A stretch of DNA of 44,825 bases from Lysobacterales bacterium (lineage in GTDB: Bacteria; Pseudomonadota; Gammaproteobacteria; Xanthomonadales; Ahniellaceae). The number at the start of each line of letters is the position of its first letter. The stretch's first letter is position 1. Of the stretch, positions 7,245-16,215 are shown one piece after another. The stretch lies in the NCBI GenBank assembly GCA_016182785.1, contig JACPFU010000013.1:1-44825 (forward strand), written 5' to 3'. The notes below the pieces were generated by a model. The model made no database searches. It was not told the origin of the DNA and was given only the letters and a program-made list of their open reading frames with translations. Made by a program: the position numbers and the translations under genes.

Positions 7245-7389
7245 CGCCACGGCGGCGCCGATTGCAGCCCGCGCCCGGCTTCGGCGCGCAGCGGGTTCGT
7301 TGTGCCGTGCTGGCGCAGCCGTGCGGCCCGTGCTTCTGCCTGCTGATCCGCGTTGGCATGGAGTCGGGCAAGACCTGCCGGGGCACTCG

Positions 7390-7551
7390 AGCCACGCCGA
7401 GGAGGACATCTGCGGCGAAGGCCGGCAGCAGGTCCGAAACCGCCATCCGAAGGCGACGTTCGTGCAATTCGCGACCGCCGGTCACCTCGCCCGGGAGCAG
7501 GATGCGCGAGCGTTGCCGCGGATGCTCGCCGACTTCTGCCAAACGGGCTAG
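7390..7551 (+). pseudogene. Possible C-terminal remnant of an alpha/beta hydrolase
   Basis: The 410 bases between 7245 and 7653 hold no intact gene. One frame ending at 7551 reads NRHPKATFVQFATAGHLARE, then QDARALPRMLADFC. This is the usual end of an alpha/beta hydrolase, where GHL carries the catalytic His. No N-terminal domain is present upstream. I take it as decayed sequence with modest confidence. Confidence 0.35.
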
Positions 7552-7653
7552 TGTCGCAGGCGCCGACGGGTGCATGGCCACGCATCGGCGCGAAGACCGG
7601 TGCCGGAGCAGGCCGCGGCGCGGGCGAATCGATGGGCTTGCGGAGGATCGAAC

Positions 7654-8265
7654 ATGAAGATGATTCTGTTGACGGCAACGCTGCTTGGCCTGGCGGCAGG
7701 CACCAGTTCCGCGCAGGGCGGCGACTACCCGAAGGCGAAGGTCAGTTTCGACGACTTCAAGGGACTGGTGGCGCAGGTGGAGGCGCATCGCGCCGAGCGC
7801 CTGGTCGACCTCGACACCTTCCTCAAGATGAGCCAGGAGGAAGGCACCATCATTCTCGATTCGCGCTCCGACTTCCGCTTCGAGCGCATCCACGTGCGCG
7901 GCGCGAAGCACCTGGCCTTTACCGATTTCACGCAGGACACCCTGGCACGGGTCATCCCGGATTTCGACACGCGCGTGCTGATTTACTGCAACAACAACTT
8001 CAACGGCAACGAGACGGACTTCCCGACCAAGGTCGCGCTGCCGCGTCCGATCTCGAACAAGACCGCGGCCCGCCAGTTCGCGGCGCAGGCCAAGCCGCTG
8101 ATGATGGCGCTGAACATCCCGACCTACGTCAACCTGTACGGATACGGCTATCGCAACGTCTACGAACTGCATGAGCTGGTCGACGTGAGCGATCCCAGAA
8201 TCGCGTTCGAGGGGACGGTCGCGGACCAGCAGCTGGCCGCACCCGCGACCCCGGTCGCGAAGTAG
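7654..8265 (+). CDS. Periplasmic rhodanese-like domain protein
   Basis: A 203-residue exported protein. The ATG at 7654 has GGAGG eight bases upstream and begins a signal peptide (MKMILLTATLLGLAAG, cleavage near SSAQ). The rhodanese fold follows: TIILDSRSDFRFERIHVRGA (about 65-84), and the active-site loop YCNNNF with Cys112. The loop is longer and more Asn-rich than in true sulfurtransferases, so sulfur transfer is uncertain. The last 50 residues are specific to this subgroup. It is followed 9 bases later by a secreted hydrolase, probably in one transcript. Confidence 0.85.
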   Translation: MKMILLTATLLGLAAGTSSAQGGDYPKAKVSFDDFKGLVAQVEAHRAERLVDLDTFLKMSQEEGTIILDSRSDFRFERIHVRGAKHLAFTDFTQDTLARVIPDFDTRVLIYCNNNFNGNETDFPTKVALPRPISNKTAARQFAAQAKPLMMALNIPTYVNLYGYGYRNVYELHELVDVSDPRIAFEGTVADQQLAAPATPVAK

Positions 8266-8274
8266 CCAGCGTCG

Positions 8275-9156
8275 ATGCGCATGACCAGCGCCAGGCATGG
8301 CCGTGAACCATGGCGATTCATTGCCTGCGCCTGCCTCGGGCTGATGCTCGGCGGGCCAGCCGCACACGCGGCTGCACCGCCGCCGCAAGCGCTGCAAGGC
8401 GAGTCGGCGCAGCTCTATCGCCGAGCGCAAGCGGGACGCTGGTTTGCCGACGCCGCCAAGCTGGCGCCGGACGTGCTGCCCAGCTCCGATGGCCGCAGCT
8501 TCGTGCTGGTCTGGAAAGCGCCGGGGACGAGCCCCAGGCGCTGGGTGGTTTCGCTGCATGGCTCGCGCGGCTTTGCCACCGATGACCTGGCGCTGTGGCA
8601 GCCATCGGCTGCGGGTCGCGAGGTCGGCCTGGTCTGCGTGCAGTGGTGGATCGGCAGCGACGATTCCTCGCCGTCGTACTACACGCCGCTGCAGCTGTAT
8701 CGCGAGATCGACCGCGTGCTCGCCAAGCTGGGCGTGCGGCCGGGCATGGCCATGCTGCACGGATTCAGTCGCGGATCGGCCAACACCTACGCGCTCGCCG
8801 CGATCGATGCGGGCCGTGGGCAGCGCTACTTCTCGCTCAACGTCGCCAGTTCCGGCGGTGTCGCCGACGACTATCCGCCGACACGCGCGATCCTCGCGGG
8901 CGACTACGGCGATCGCCCGCTGCAAGGCACGCGCTGGGTCCTGGTATCCGGCGCCCGCGATCCGGCACCGGATCGCGACGGCATTCCGGCGATGCGACGA
9001 ACCGCCAGCTGGTTGCAGGCACAGGGCGCGAGCGTGATCGAACGCATCGAGGACCCAACCGAAGGACACGGCGCGCTGCAACGAAACCCCACGAACGCGC
9101 GCCATGTCCTGGAGCTGTTTCTCGATGCGCCACCCGGAACAAGGGAGAGCCCATGA
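8275..9156 (+). CDS. Secreted alpha/beta hydrolase
   Basis: A 293-residue protein with an N-terminal signal sequence (hydrophobic FIACACLGLMLGG, then AHAA). The alpha/beta hydrolase core is visible: SLHGSRGF oxyanion strand near 93-100, nucleophile elbow GFSRGS with Ser165, and a late TEGHGAL His. The acid residue may lie in the SGARDPAPDRDG segment. Overall it resembles the dienelactone/PHB-depolymerase-like hydrolases, but the substrate cannot be inferred. It overlaps the next gene by ATGA, so the two are translationally coupled. Confidence 0.85.
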   Translation: MRMTSARHGREPWRFIACACLGLMLGGPAAHAAAPPPQALQGESAQLYRRAQAGRWFADAAKLAPDVLPSSDGRSFVLVWKAPGTSPRRWVVSLHGSRGFATDDLALWQPSAAGREVGLVCVQWWIGSDDSSPSYYTPLQLYREIDRVLAKLGVRPGMAMLHGFSRGSANTYALAAIDAGRGQRYFSLNVASSGGVADDYPPTRAILAGDYGDRPLQGTRWVLVSGARDPAPDRDGIPAMRRTASWLQAQGASVIERIEDPTEGHGALQRNPTNARHVLELFLDAPPGTRESP

Positions 9157-9476
9157 CCCGCATCCTCGCTGCAACCCTCCTGTTCGTGCTTGCCACCGCT
9201 GCGTCCGCGCAACAACCGGCGCCGGCGCCTGACCGCATCATCGCCAATGAACTGGATCTGGCCGGCTGGTGCGAACAGGAAGCGAAGCATCGCTACATCG
9301 CCAGGAACATCACGCCATATCAGTGGACCTCGCGTTACTTCGAGCGCAGCAATGTGCTCCACGTCGAGGGCAGCCTGCGCGTGCATGGCGAGGACGTGCA
9401 GGTGCGCTGTCGTGCGGCGCGCGGCGCGCGCGAGCAGTACGCCGTCATCGAGATCGATGATCCCGCCATTCGCTGA
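9153..9476 (+). CDS. Small secreted protein, unknown
   Basis: A 107-residue protein starting in the ATGA overlap with the hydrolase. It has a clear signal peptide (ILAATLLFVLATAASAQ). The mature part has two Cys (GWCEQEA and QVRCRA) that could form a disulfide, and a beta-rich pattern (LHVEGSLRVHGEDVQVRC) suggesting a small periplasmic domain. No family is recognised. Coupling to the hydrolase suggests a joint role. Confidence 0.75.
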   Translation: MTRILAATLLFVLATAASAQQPAPAPDRIIANELDLAGWCEQEAKHRYIARNITPYQWTSRYFERSNVLHVEGSLRVHGEDVQVRCRAARGAREQYAVIEIDDPAIR

Positions 9477-9570
9477 CGCGCCGCGCGGCCCGTCGCAGGG
9501 AAGCGGGTCGACGCGAGCCGCGGGCGCGGCGCTGATAGGATCGCGCGCCGAGCCAGCCACGAGTCCCAAG

Positions 9571-9912
9571 ATGTTCGCCAGCACTCCCGAACCGCCCTAC
9601 TACGTGGTCGTATTCACCTCCCAGCGCACGCCCGGCGACCAGGGCTATGCGGACATGGGCGCGCGCATGTTCGAGCTGGCGCACGGCCGGCCGGGCTTTC
9701 TCGGCGCGGAAAGCGTGCGCAATGCCGAGGGCGCGGGCATCACCGTGTCGTACTGGGAGTCCACCGAGTCCATCGCGGCGTGGAAGGCCGATGCCGAGCA
9801 TCGCGTCGCCCAGGAGCTCGGCCAACAGCGCTGGTACGAACGCTATGCGGTGCGCATCGCGCGCGTCGAGCGCGCCTACGACTGGCACGCCGCGCCGCGC
9901 GCGGCGGGCTGA
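9571..9912 (+). CDS. Antibiotic biosynthesis monooxygenase (ABM) family protein
   Basis: A 113-residue protein with the ferredoxin-like ABM fold: YYVVVFTSQRTP strand, GFLGAESVRN, ITVSYWESTESIAAWK, and AEHRVAQELGQQRWYERY. These match the YqjZ/YgiN-like heme- or quinol-monooxygenase group. A possible -10 box (TAGGAT, 9536-9541) lies 30 bases upstream. The substrate is unknown; the fold is confident. Confidence 0.85.
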   Translation: MFASTPEPPYYVVVFTSQRTPGDQGYADMGARMFELAHGRPGFLGAESVRNAEGAGITVSYWESTESIAAWKADAEHRVAQELGQQRWYERYAVRIARVERAYDWHAAPRAAG

Positions 9913-9943
9913 GCCGCTACCCGTCGCACACCGGAGCAACCGC

Positions 9944-10219
9944 ATGTCCAAAGCCATCGTCACCACCGCCGTGCTCAGTGTCGCCATCACCGCCGCAGCG
10001 TTCCTGCTCAACCCGGGGCCGGAGCAGCACCGCGCGCGCATCCGCGAAGCGGTCGCCGAACGCCGCCCGCTCGCCGGTGCGCTCGGCGTCGGCGCATTGA
10101 CCGCGTTCGCGAGTGACTACCACTCGTTCGGCATCGCCTCCTACACCGAGCTCGACGGCCGCAAGCTCAGCTTCGGCGCGTTCGGCTACGTGCACGTGTT
10201 CGAGCGCGATTCGCGCTGA
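9944..10219 (+). CDS. Small membrane-anchored protein, DUF4359-like
   Basis: A 91-residue protein with one N-terminal hydrophobic segment (IVTTAVLSVAITAAAFLLN), followed by a NPGPEQHRARIR stretch and a C-terminal beta region (FGIASYTELDGRKLSFGAFG). The pattern resembles DUF4359 proteins, but the match is from memory and tentative. It lies 12 bases before the macrodomain gene, so the two are probably cotranscribed. Confidence 0.65.
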   Translation: MSKAIVTTAVLSVAITAAAFLLNPGPEQHRARIREAVAERRPLAGALGVGALTAFASDYHSFGIASYTELDGRKLSFGAFGYVHVFERDSR

Positions 10220-10231
10220 GGAGACCCGAAC

Positions 10232-10795
10232 GTGCATGACGGCGTTCCGGTACCTACTGCCATGCCGCTGCGCCTGCGCGCCATTTGTGCCGACATCACC
10301 ACGCTCGCCCTCGATGCGATCGTCAACGCGGCGAACTCGTCGCTGCTCGGCGGCGGCGGCGTTGATGGTGCGATCCATCGCGCTGCCGGACCGGAGTTGC
10401 TGCAGGAATGTCGGCTGCTCGGCGGCTGCCGCGTCGGCGATGCCAAGCTCACCCGCGGCTATCGGCTGCCGGCGCGCCAGGTGATCCACACGGTCGGTCC
10501 GGTGTGGCAAGACGGCACGCATGGCGAGCCCGATCGCCTCGCCTCCTGCTACCGCCGCTGCATCGAGGTCGCCGCTGGCGCCGGCCTCCGGTCGATCGCG
10601 TTTCCCGGCATCAGCACCGGCGTCTACGGATATCCGGTCGAGCTGGCTGCACCGATTGCGGTGACGACCGTGCGCGAGCAGATGGCGCGGCATCCGGGCC
10701 TCGCCGAGATCGTGTTCTGCTGCTACTCCGAGCTGCATCTTGCGATCTACCGACGCCAGCTCGATGCCAGCGGCGCGGATCCCGAAGCGCGATAG
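10232..10795 (+). CDS. Macrodomain protein, O-acetyl-ADP-ribose deacetylase type
   Basis: A 187-residue macrodomain protein that should bind and hydrolyse ADP-ribose derivatives. Signature segments are present: [20 protein letters not shown], then [16 protein letters not shown] (catalytic loop), VIHTVGPVW, and the phosphate loop [10 protein letters not shown]. Layout and length match YmdB-type deacetylases. The GTG start at 10232 is preceded by GAGGAG (10218-10223); an internal ATG at 10262 is the alternative. Confidence 0.93.
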   Translation: MHDGVPVPTAMPLRLRAICADITTLALDAIVNAANSSLLGGGGVDGAIHRAAGPELLQECRLLGGCRVGDAKLTRGYRLPARQVIHTVGPVWQDGTHGEPDRLASCYRRCIEVAAGAGLRSIAFPGISTGVYGYPVELAAPIAVTTVREQMARHPGLAEIVFCCYSELHLAIYRRQLDASGADPEAR

Positions 10796-10824
10796 GTCGC
10801 GCGCCCGAGCCACGCAACCCGCGC

Positions 10825-11166
10825 TCACCCGCAGCGCTGCGAGACCAGCACGAACCAGCCGACGTAACCGCAGACGCCAAGCACACCGCCAGCGCCAAGC
10901 GCGCCCAACCACAGCTGCGGGCGCTGGTTCAGGCCGAACAGGACGGCGGCGACGATGACGCCAAGCGCCATCGCGAGCGGCGAACCAATCAGCAGCGTCA
11001 TGCTCAGGCCCTCGCCGATGTGACCGCAGGAGTCGGCGCCGAAGGCCATCGCCAGCAGGCCGAAGACGAAGACGCCGACGAGCAGGCCGAGCAGCAGCAG
11101 TGCGCCGCCGATCGCGATCGACCAGCGCAATGCCGGATGCATCGGGGTTGCGGACGTGCGCGTCAT
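10825..11166 (-). CDS. Small membrane protein, unknown
   Basis: A 113-residue protein with three hydrophobic segments, near residues 13-43, 56-78 and 84-108. The first is unusually long and Gly/Leu/Val rich. The start ATG at 11166 overlaps the stop of the LRR gene by four bases (ATGA), so it is translated from the same message. No family is recognised. Confidence 0.72.
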   Translation of the reverse strand: MTRTSATPMHPALRWSIAIGGALLLLGLLVGVFVFGLLAMAFGADSCGHIGEGLSMTLLIGSPLAMALGVIVAAVLFGLNQRPQLWLGALGAGGVLGVCGYVGWFVLVSQRCG

Positions 11167-12359
11167 GGCCGTGCCTCCGGCGCGGCGTGGCGCACGTGGT
11201 AGCGGAAATCGCCGGCGGGCGCGCCATCGAGCGGCTCGACCAGGAAGCGCACCTGCGGGCGCTCTGCCGCCCCCGCGCTGCCGAGACGACCGCGCAAGCG
11301 CGCGCTGCGTCCGGCATCGACGTCGGCATAGACCCAGGCCTGGCGCGGCGGAAAGCCGAAACCGCGCACCGGCACCGCGCCGAACCAGGGCGAGATGCGC
11401 GACCAGTAGTGGTCCGGCGGCTGCAGCCAGATGCGCACGCGGCCGCGGCCGATGCTGGCCTCGACCTCGACTTCGTAGACCCCGCGATCGTTGCGCGTCA
11501 TCAACTCGACCGGACGCAGCGCCGATACGGTTTCGCCGTACCCGCTCGCGTCCACTTCGCCGGAGCCGGCCCAGCCAGTGCGCTCCTCGCGTCCGAACGC
11601 GGCGCCGGTGAAGGCGTAGCTGCCCGGGCCCTGCCACGACAGCCCGGGCGGATTCAGCACCGGCGTGTCGTCCAGATTGAGCGCCCAGTCGCCGCCAGGT
11701 CTCGGCAACGTCGCCGGCATGCGCTCAATGCGGGTAGCGGACAGGTCGAGGGTGTCGAGCTCAAGCGCGAGCAGCGCGCTGAAATCGATCAGCGGCGTTG
11801 CCGACAGATCGAGCTCGCGCAGGCGCGCCAGCGTGGCCAGGGCCGCGACATCGTCGATGCGCGTGCCGGCGAGCGCGAGGGTTTCGAGGCCTGCGGGCAG
11901 CACGTTCGAGGCCGGCGCCGGCAGCGCTTGCTGCGACAGGTTCAGTTCGCGCAGCGCATCGAGCCCGCACAGTTGCGGCCACTGCGCGAGCTGGCCGTGG
12001 TCGAACCACAGCACGCGCAGCGCGGTGAACGCGGACAGATCCGGCGCCGCGGCATGCGGCCAACCGGCCACGCGCAGCGCACGCACGTGCCCGCCCTCGA
12101 TCCACACCGCACGCCGGTTCACCTCGGCTTCGAGCAGGCCGCGGTAGTAGCCGCCGAGCGAGTGCATCGCCTTGACGTCGAAGCCACCGTCGCGCGCGAT
12201 CTGTTCCAGCGCACGGCGTTCGGATGGCGCAAGCGTCGCGACCGCGCTGGCCATATCCGGCGCCGGCTCGGCCAGCCACGCCCACGCGAGCAGTCCGGCC
12301 AAGCCCAACGACAGCAGCAGCGCCGCGCGCTTCATCCACTTCCACAGCCACGCACCCAT
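11163..12359 (-). CDS. Membrane-anchored leucine-rich-repeat protein
   Basis: A 398-residue protein with one N-terminal membrane segment (AALLLSLGLAGLLAWAWLA, about residues 12-30). A short leucine-rich-repeat array follows at about 95-200 (ALRVLWFDHGQL, ALRELNLSQQAL, GLETLALAGTRI, RLRELDLSATPL, ELDTLDLSATRI). A beta-rich C-terminal half (about 215-398) is Trp- and Pro-rich and unrecognised. It is anchored to the inner membrane with the repeats in the periplasm if standard topology holds. It probably mediates protein contacts. Confidence 0.78.
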   Translation of the reverse strand: MGAWLWKWMKRAALLLSLGLAGLLAWAWLAEPAPDMASAVATLAPSERRALEQIARDGGFDVKAMHSLGGYYRGLLEAEVNRRAVWIEGGHVRALRVAGWPHAAAPDLSAFTALRVLWFDHGQLAQWPQLCGLDALRELNLSQQALPAPASNVLPAGLETLALAGTRIDDVAALATLARLRELDLSATPLIDFSALLALELDTLDLSATRIERMPATLPRPGGDWALNLDDTPVLNPPGLSWQGPGSYAFTGAAFGREERTGWAGSGEVDASGYGETVSALRPVELMTRNDRGVYEVEVEASIGRGRVRIWLQPPDHYWSRISPWFGAVPVRGFGFPPRQAWVYADVDAGRSARLRGRLGSAGAAERPQVRFLVEPLDGAPAGDFRYHVRHAAPEARP

Positions 12360-12450
12360 GTCGACCCCGTCCGATTCGCCCGTTCCAGTACCGACACGCA
12401 AGACGGCGCGGATGCGGATCAGCGGGATCGACGTGCGGTCGGCAGAACGT

Positions 12451-14151
12451 TCAGAGCCTGGAGGCAGCCAGCACGATGTCGGCGTGTTGCCAGGCGGCAT
12501 CGAAGCGGCGTTGCACCTCGGCGGCTTCCTCGCCGCGCTGTTGCGCACGCAGGCTCTGCGCGAGGCCAAACAGCGACCAGCCATTCTCTGGATTGCGCTG
12601 CAACTCCTCGCGATAGGTCGCCTCGGCCGACTTGGCGTCGCCCGCGGCCAGCAGCATCGCGCCGAGCGTGTGCCGCGTCGGCGCATGCCAGCCGGGCGGC
12701 TCGTCGTAGGGAATGCCGTCCTCGATCAGCACTGCTTCGCGCAGGGCCTCGATGCCGGCCCAGGTGTCGCCATTCACCGTCGCGAGCTCGCCGTGCAAGG
12801 TGCGCTCGGCAATGCGCACCGCATGCGAGAGCGGATATCGATCCCAGACCGTGAGCTTGGCCAGCTCCGGATCGGCCGCGAGCTTGGCCAGCGCTGCCAG
12901 GTGCTGCTCGGCCTGCTCGAGTTCGCGATCGCGCACCGCGGCCATGCCGCGCGCGTAGTGCCAAATCGCGGTGACATAGGGCAGGTCCGGCGCCGGGTTC
13001 GGCGCATCGACGATTTCCTCCCAGCGCCCGAAACGCACGCGCCGGAACCAGTCGGTCATCCAGTAATGCTGCAAGCCCGCGAAGCCCGGTTGGCGCATCA
13101 GATCGGGCAGATTCGTGCGCGCGGAGGTGGCCTCGGCCGCCGCCTTCGCGACCGCGCGCGAACCCTCCATGCTCGCCGCGAACCACAGGAAGTGATGGTT
13201 GTGCGGCACGTAGCCAAGTGGATAGAGACCCTGCGCATTGCCGCGACAGACTTCGAGATAGGCGTCGTCGGCCTGGATCGCGACCTGGTTCGCGAGCACC
13301 GCGTCGTGCCAGCGCCCGACGCGCGCGTAGATATGCGCGGGCATGTGCACCAGATGGCCGGAACCCGGGATCAGCACGCGCAGTCGATCTGCGGCGGCGA
13401 CGCCGCGTTGCGGATCGGCCGAGGCCTCGACCGCGTGCACGTACAGATGCAACGCGCCGGCATGGTCGGGATGACGCGCCATCACGCTCTCGAGCACGAA
13501 CACGATGTGCTCGGTATGGCCCTTCGGCTTCAGCTCGGCGTCGTAGTAGTCCCAGGGTTGCGTGTCCATCATCGCCTCGGCCCAGAAGGTCGCGGCGTCG
13601 GGATCACCCGGCAATTCGCGCGCGAGCGCGCCGCTCGCTTCGGCATAGGCGGCATCGAGCGCGCTGCGGTCGGCACCGGGCTGCTCGACATACCGTGCCG
13701 ACAGCGCCTTGATGAAGCCCTGCTCGCGCGGCGTCGCCTTGGCGGTGAACTGCTGCGCCTTCTGCAGACGCTGCCAGGCCTTGGCATGGTTGCCAGGATC
13801 CATGCCCGAGTTCACATGCGGCCCGAGCACCAGCGCCGCGCCCCACCAGCACATCGCGCATTCGGGATCGAGTTCGGCCGCGCGCAGGAACGAGCGTTCG
13901 GCGGCATCGTGATTGAAGCCATAGGTCAGCATCAGGCCCTGGTTGAACCAGCGCTGCACCTCTGGATGCTTGCTGGTGACCGCAAACTGGTAGTCGCCGA
14001 GTCCTTCGAGCAGGGTCGCGCCAACCAGGCTCACCACAGCGGGCGGCGGCTCAGGCGCCGGCGCCGGCGCTGGCGCTGGCGCGCGGCTCCGCGAATAGAA
14101 GTACGCGGCGACGCCGGCAGCGATGACCACGACGATGAGCAAACGCTTCAT
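12451..14151 (-). CDS. TPR-repeat protein with N-terminal membrane anchor
   Basis: A 566-residue protein with an N-terminal anchor (LLIVVVIAAGVAAYFY) and an Ala-Pro linker (PAPAPAPAPEPP). A long alpha-helical region with TPR-type repeats follows: VQRWFNQGLMLTYGFNHDAA, ERSFLRAAELDPECAMCWW and, near the end, ATYREELQRNPENGWSLFG. The early segment is typical of large exported TPR proteins. Several His/Trp motifs (HLVHMPAHIYARVG) recur in that family. Start ATG 14151 was chosen over 14169 because GGAGAG sits five bases upstream. Role unknown. Confidence 0.82.
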   Translation of the reverse strand: MKRLLIVVVIAAGVAAYFYSRSRAPAPAPAPAPEPPPAVVSLVGATLLEGLGDYQFAVTSKHPEVQRWFNQGLMLTYGFNHDAAERSFLRAAELDPECAMCWWGAALVLGPHVNSGMDPGNHAKAWQRLQKAQQFTAKATPREQGFIKALSARYVEQPGADRSALDAAYAEASGALARELPGDPDAATFWAEAMMDTQPWDYYDAELKPKGHTEHIVFVLESVMARHPDHAGALHLYVHAVEASADPQRGVAAADRLRVLIPGSGHLVHMPAHIYARVGRWHDAVLANQVAIQADDAYLEVCRGNAQGLYPLGYVPHNHHFLWFAASMEGSRAVAKAAAEATSARTNLPDLMRQPGFAGLQHYWMTDWFRRVRFGRWEEIVDAPNPAPDLPYVTAIWHYARGMAAVRDRELEQAEQHLAALAKLAADPELAKLTVWDRYPLSHAVRIAERTLHGELATVNGDTWAGIEALREAVLIEDGIPYDEPPGWHAPTRHTLGAMLLAAGDAKSAEATYREELQRNPENGWSLFGLAQSLRAQQRGEEAAEVQRRFDAAWQHADIVLAASRL

Positions 14152-14230
14152 GACGTCTCTCCGCGGCAACCCGGTGCGCGAGTTCTACTCCGGCATTGGG
14201 GGCGCTGCAATCGGCACAGCGATGCGCCAC

Positions 14231-14271
14231 TCAATCCGTGCGCAGCGCCGCGACCGGGTCGAGGTCGGCGG
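14231..14271. repeat. 41-bp direct repeat: detached copy of the permease 3' end
   Basis: This segment matches 14950-14990 at 40 of 41 positions. Read on the minus strand it encodes the DLDPVAALRTD-stop end of the ABC permease. Together the two copies flank the toxin-antitoxin pair. Confidence 0.9.
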
Positions 14272-14345
14272 GGTCGAGGTCGGCGGTTGCGACGCGCGCC
14301 GCACTGTTCTATGTCTTACCCCAGTAAAACCCAGAGGCCATGCCC

Positions 14346-14597
14346 ATGAGTTGCAGCGCGACCCTTCGACAATCCGGTGGTTCGATCATTCTTTCGATTC
14401 CGAAGTCGATCGCGCAATCGCTGGCGGTGGAGGCGGGTTCGGTCGTGAACCTGGTTGTCGAGGGCCGCGAACTGCGTGTTTCGGCGGCCAGGCGAACCTT
14501 GGCGCAACGTCTCGCCGAATCTCCGAAAACTCCGGCGAAATGGGCGCGGGATGCGGACTGGCTGGCCGCGCCGGCGATGGGTCGGGAACCTCTGTGA
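14346..14597 (+). CDS. mazE: MazE-like (AbrB-fold) antitoxin
   Basis: An 83-residue DNA-binding antitoxin. The swapped-hairpin N-terminal domain reads ATLRQSGGSIILSIPKSIAQ, then GSVVNLVVEGRELRV. The C-terminal tail (RDADWLAAPAMGRE) should wrap and block the toxin. ATG 14346 is preceded by AGAGG eight bases upstream; ATG 14340 is too close to it. The gene ends in a GTGA overlap with the toxin. It should repress its own operon (family knowledge). Confidence 0.85.
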   Translation: MSCSATLRQSGGSIILSIPKSIAQSLAVEAGSVVNLVVEGRELRVSAARRTLAQRLAESPKTPAKWARDADWLAAPAMGREPL

Positions 14598-14941
14598 GCC
14601 GCGCCCTGCCAGCGCGCGGCGACATCCTCGGTCTTAGCCTCGACCCGACGCTCGGCCGCAAGATCAGCGGCACGCGGCCAGTACTCGTGCTCTCGGCCGA
14701 CGCCTTCAACGCCGCGTCCGGACTGTTGCTGGTCGCCCCAATCACGCAGGGCGGCCAACTGACGCGCAGCACCGGCTTCAGCGTGACGCTGATGGGGGCT
14801 GGGACGCGTACCCAGGGCGTCATCTGCTGCGACCAGACGCGCACCATCGACGCGCGCGCCCGTCGCTTCCGGCGCATCGAGCGCGCGCCGGACGCGATCA
14901 TCGACGAAGCCATTGATGCCGTGCGTTCGATCCTCGACTAG
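14594..14941 (+). CDS. mazF: MazF/PemK-family mRNA interferase toxin
   Basis: A 115-residue toxin starting at GTG 14594, overlapping the antitoxin stop. Family motifs are in order: ARGDILGLSLDPT, GTRPVLVLSADAFN, LLVAPITQGG, and CCDQTRTIDARARRF. It should cleave single-stranded mRNA at short sequence motifs when released from the antitoxin. It is closest in pattern to ChpB-type PemK toxins. The pair is bracketed by repeats of the neighbouring permease 3' end, which suggests recent insertion. Confidence 0.9.
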   Translation: MSRALPARGDILGLSLDPTLGRKISGTRPVLVLSADAFNAASGLLLVAPITQGGQLTRSTGFSVTLMGAGTRTQGVICCDQTRTIDARARRFRRIERAPDAIIDEAIDAVRSILD

Positions 14942-14949
14942 CGCGCCGA

Positions 14950-16215
14950 TCAATCCGTGCGCAGCGCCGCGATCGGGTCGAGGTCGGCGGCCTGGCGGGC
15001 GGGGTAGACGCCGAACGCGAGTCCGGTGAGTGCGCAGATCAGGGTTGCGGCGAACACCGGGATCGGTGCCCAACCCACGGCCCAGCCGGCGCCCCAGGCG
15101 ATCAGGTAGGCGAGCACGCCACCGAACACCAGGCCGAGCAGCGCACCGACGCCGCAGATCAGCGCCGCTTCGCGCATGAACTGTTCGATCACGTCGCGCT
15201 TGCGCGCACCGAGCGCACGCAGCAGACCGATCTCGCGTTTCCGTTCGAGCACGTTGGCGAGCATGATGTTCATGATGCCGATGCCGCCGACCAGCAGGCT
15301 GACGCCGGCGATCGCGGCCATCACGATCTGGAAGATGCGCTGCGTCGCCTGATGCTGGCGATACAGCTGCGCCGGCACGATCAGCGCGTAGTCTTTCTGT
15401 CCGGCATGGCGCTGGTCGAGCAGCGCCGAGAGCACCTTGGAGCCGTCGACGATGCCGACCGGATCTTCGAGCTGCACCAGGAAGCGGTCGATCTCGTCCT
15501 CCATCGGCTGGAAGCGCAGGCGCGCGAGTGCGGACGCCAGCGGCACGAACACGCGATTGCTCTCGAGCCCAAGCTGCACGCCCTCGAACTGGTCCTTGCT
15601 CAGGTCGCGATCGGCCAGCACGCCGATGACCTCGAACCATGCGTGGTTGACCTTGACCAGCTCGCCGACCGCATCGCGCCCCGGGAACAGCGTCTTCGCC
15701 GCCTGATGGCCAAGCACCGCCACGGCCGCCAGGCGCTCGTCGTCGTCGCCGTCGAACACGCGTCCGCTGGAGACGGCGAGCGAGGCAAGCGCGAAGTACC
15801 CCGGGGTAACCCCGCTCGCGACCGCGTCCGAGCTCGCATACTCGCTCAGTACCGAATGCGTCTTGATCGCCTTCTCGGCGGCGAAGCCGCTCGCGCCCGG
15901 CACCACTTCCAGTGCCGCCTCGGCGTCGGCGCGGGTGAGCCCGAGGCTGCGTGCGCGCATTTCGCGCAGCGCTTCCTGGTCCGGCGGCGACTCGGTTTTC
16001 ACGATCAGGTTGCGAAGGCCCAAGCCCTCGACCAGCTTCAGCGCTTCCTGGCGCGAACCCTCGCCGACGCCCTGCATCGCTACGATCGAACCGACGCCGA
16101 AAATCAGGCCAAGCAGGGTCAGCAGCGTGCGCAGGCGACGCCGCCACAACTCCTCGACGGCTTCACGCCAGTGCGTGCCGAAGCGACGACCAATGCGATC
16201 GATCCAGGCACTCAT
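14950..16215 (-). CDS. MacB-like ABC transporter permease
   Basis: A 421-residue FtsX/MacB-type permease without a fused ATPase. One N-terminal helix (LRTLLTLLGLIFGVGSIVAM, about 28-47) is followed by a large periplasmic domain (about 50-285). Three C-terminal helices follow; GGIGIMNIMLANVLERKREIG is the conserved FtsX motif, and it ends in PARQAADLDPIAALRTD. It is the last gene of a five-gene operon (ATPase, three adaptors, permease), each overlapping the next. It probably exports a substrate from the periplasm or inner membrane, like MacB. Its 3' terminal 41 bases are duplicated at 14231. Confidence 0.92.
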   Translation of the reverse strand: MSAWIDRIGRRFGTHWREAVEELWRRRLRTLLTLLGLIFGVGSIVAMQGVGEGSRQEALKLVEGLGLRNLIVKTESPPDQEALREMRARSLGLTRADAEAALEVVPGASGFAAEKAIKTHSVLSEYASSDAVASGVTPGYFALASLAVSSGRVFDGDDDERLAAVAVLGHQAAKTLFPGRDAVGELVKVNHAWFEVIGVLADRDLSKDQFEGVQLGLESNRVFVPLASALARLRFQPMEDEIDRFLVQLEDPVGIVDGSKVLSALLDQRHAGQKDYALIVPAQLYRQHQATQRIFQIVMAAIAGVSLLVGGIGIMNIMLANVLERKREIGLLRALGARKRDVIEQFMREAALICGVGALLGLVFGGVLAYLIAWGAGWAVGWAPIPVFAATLICALTGLAFGVYPARQAADLDPIAALRTD

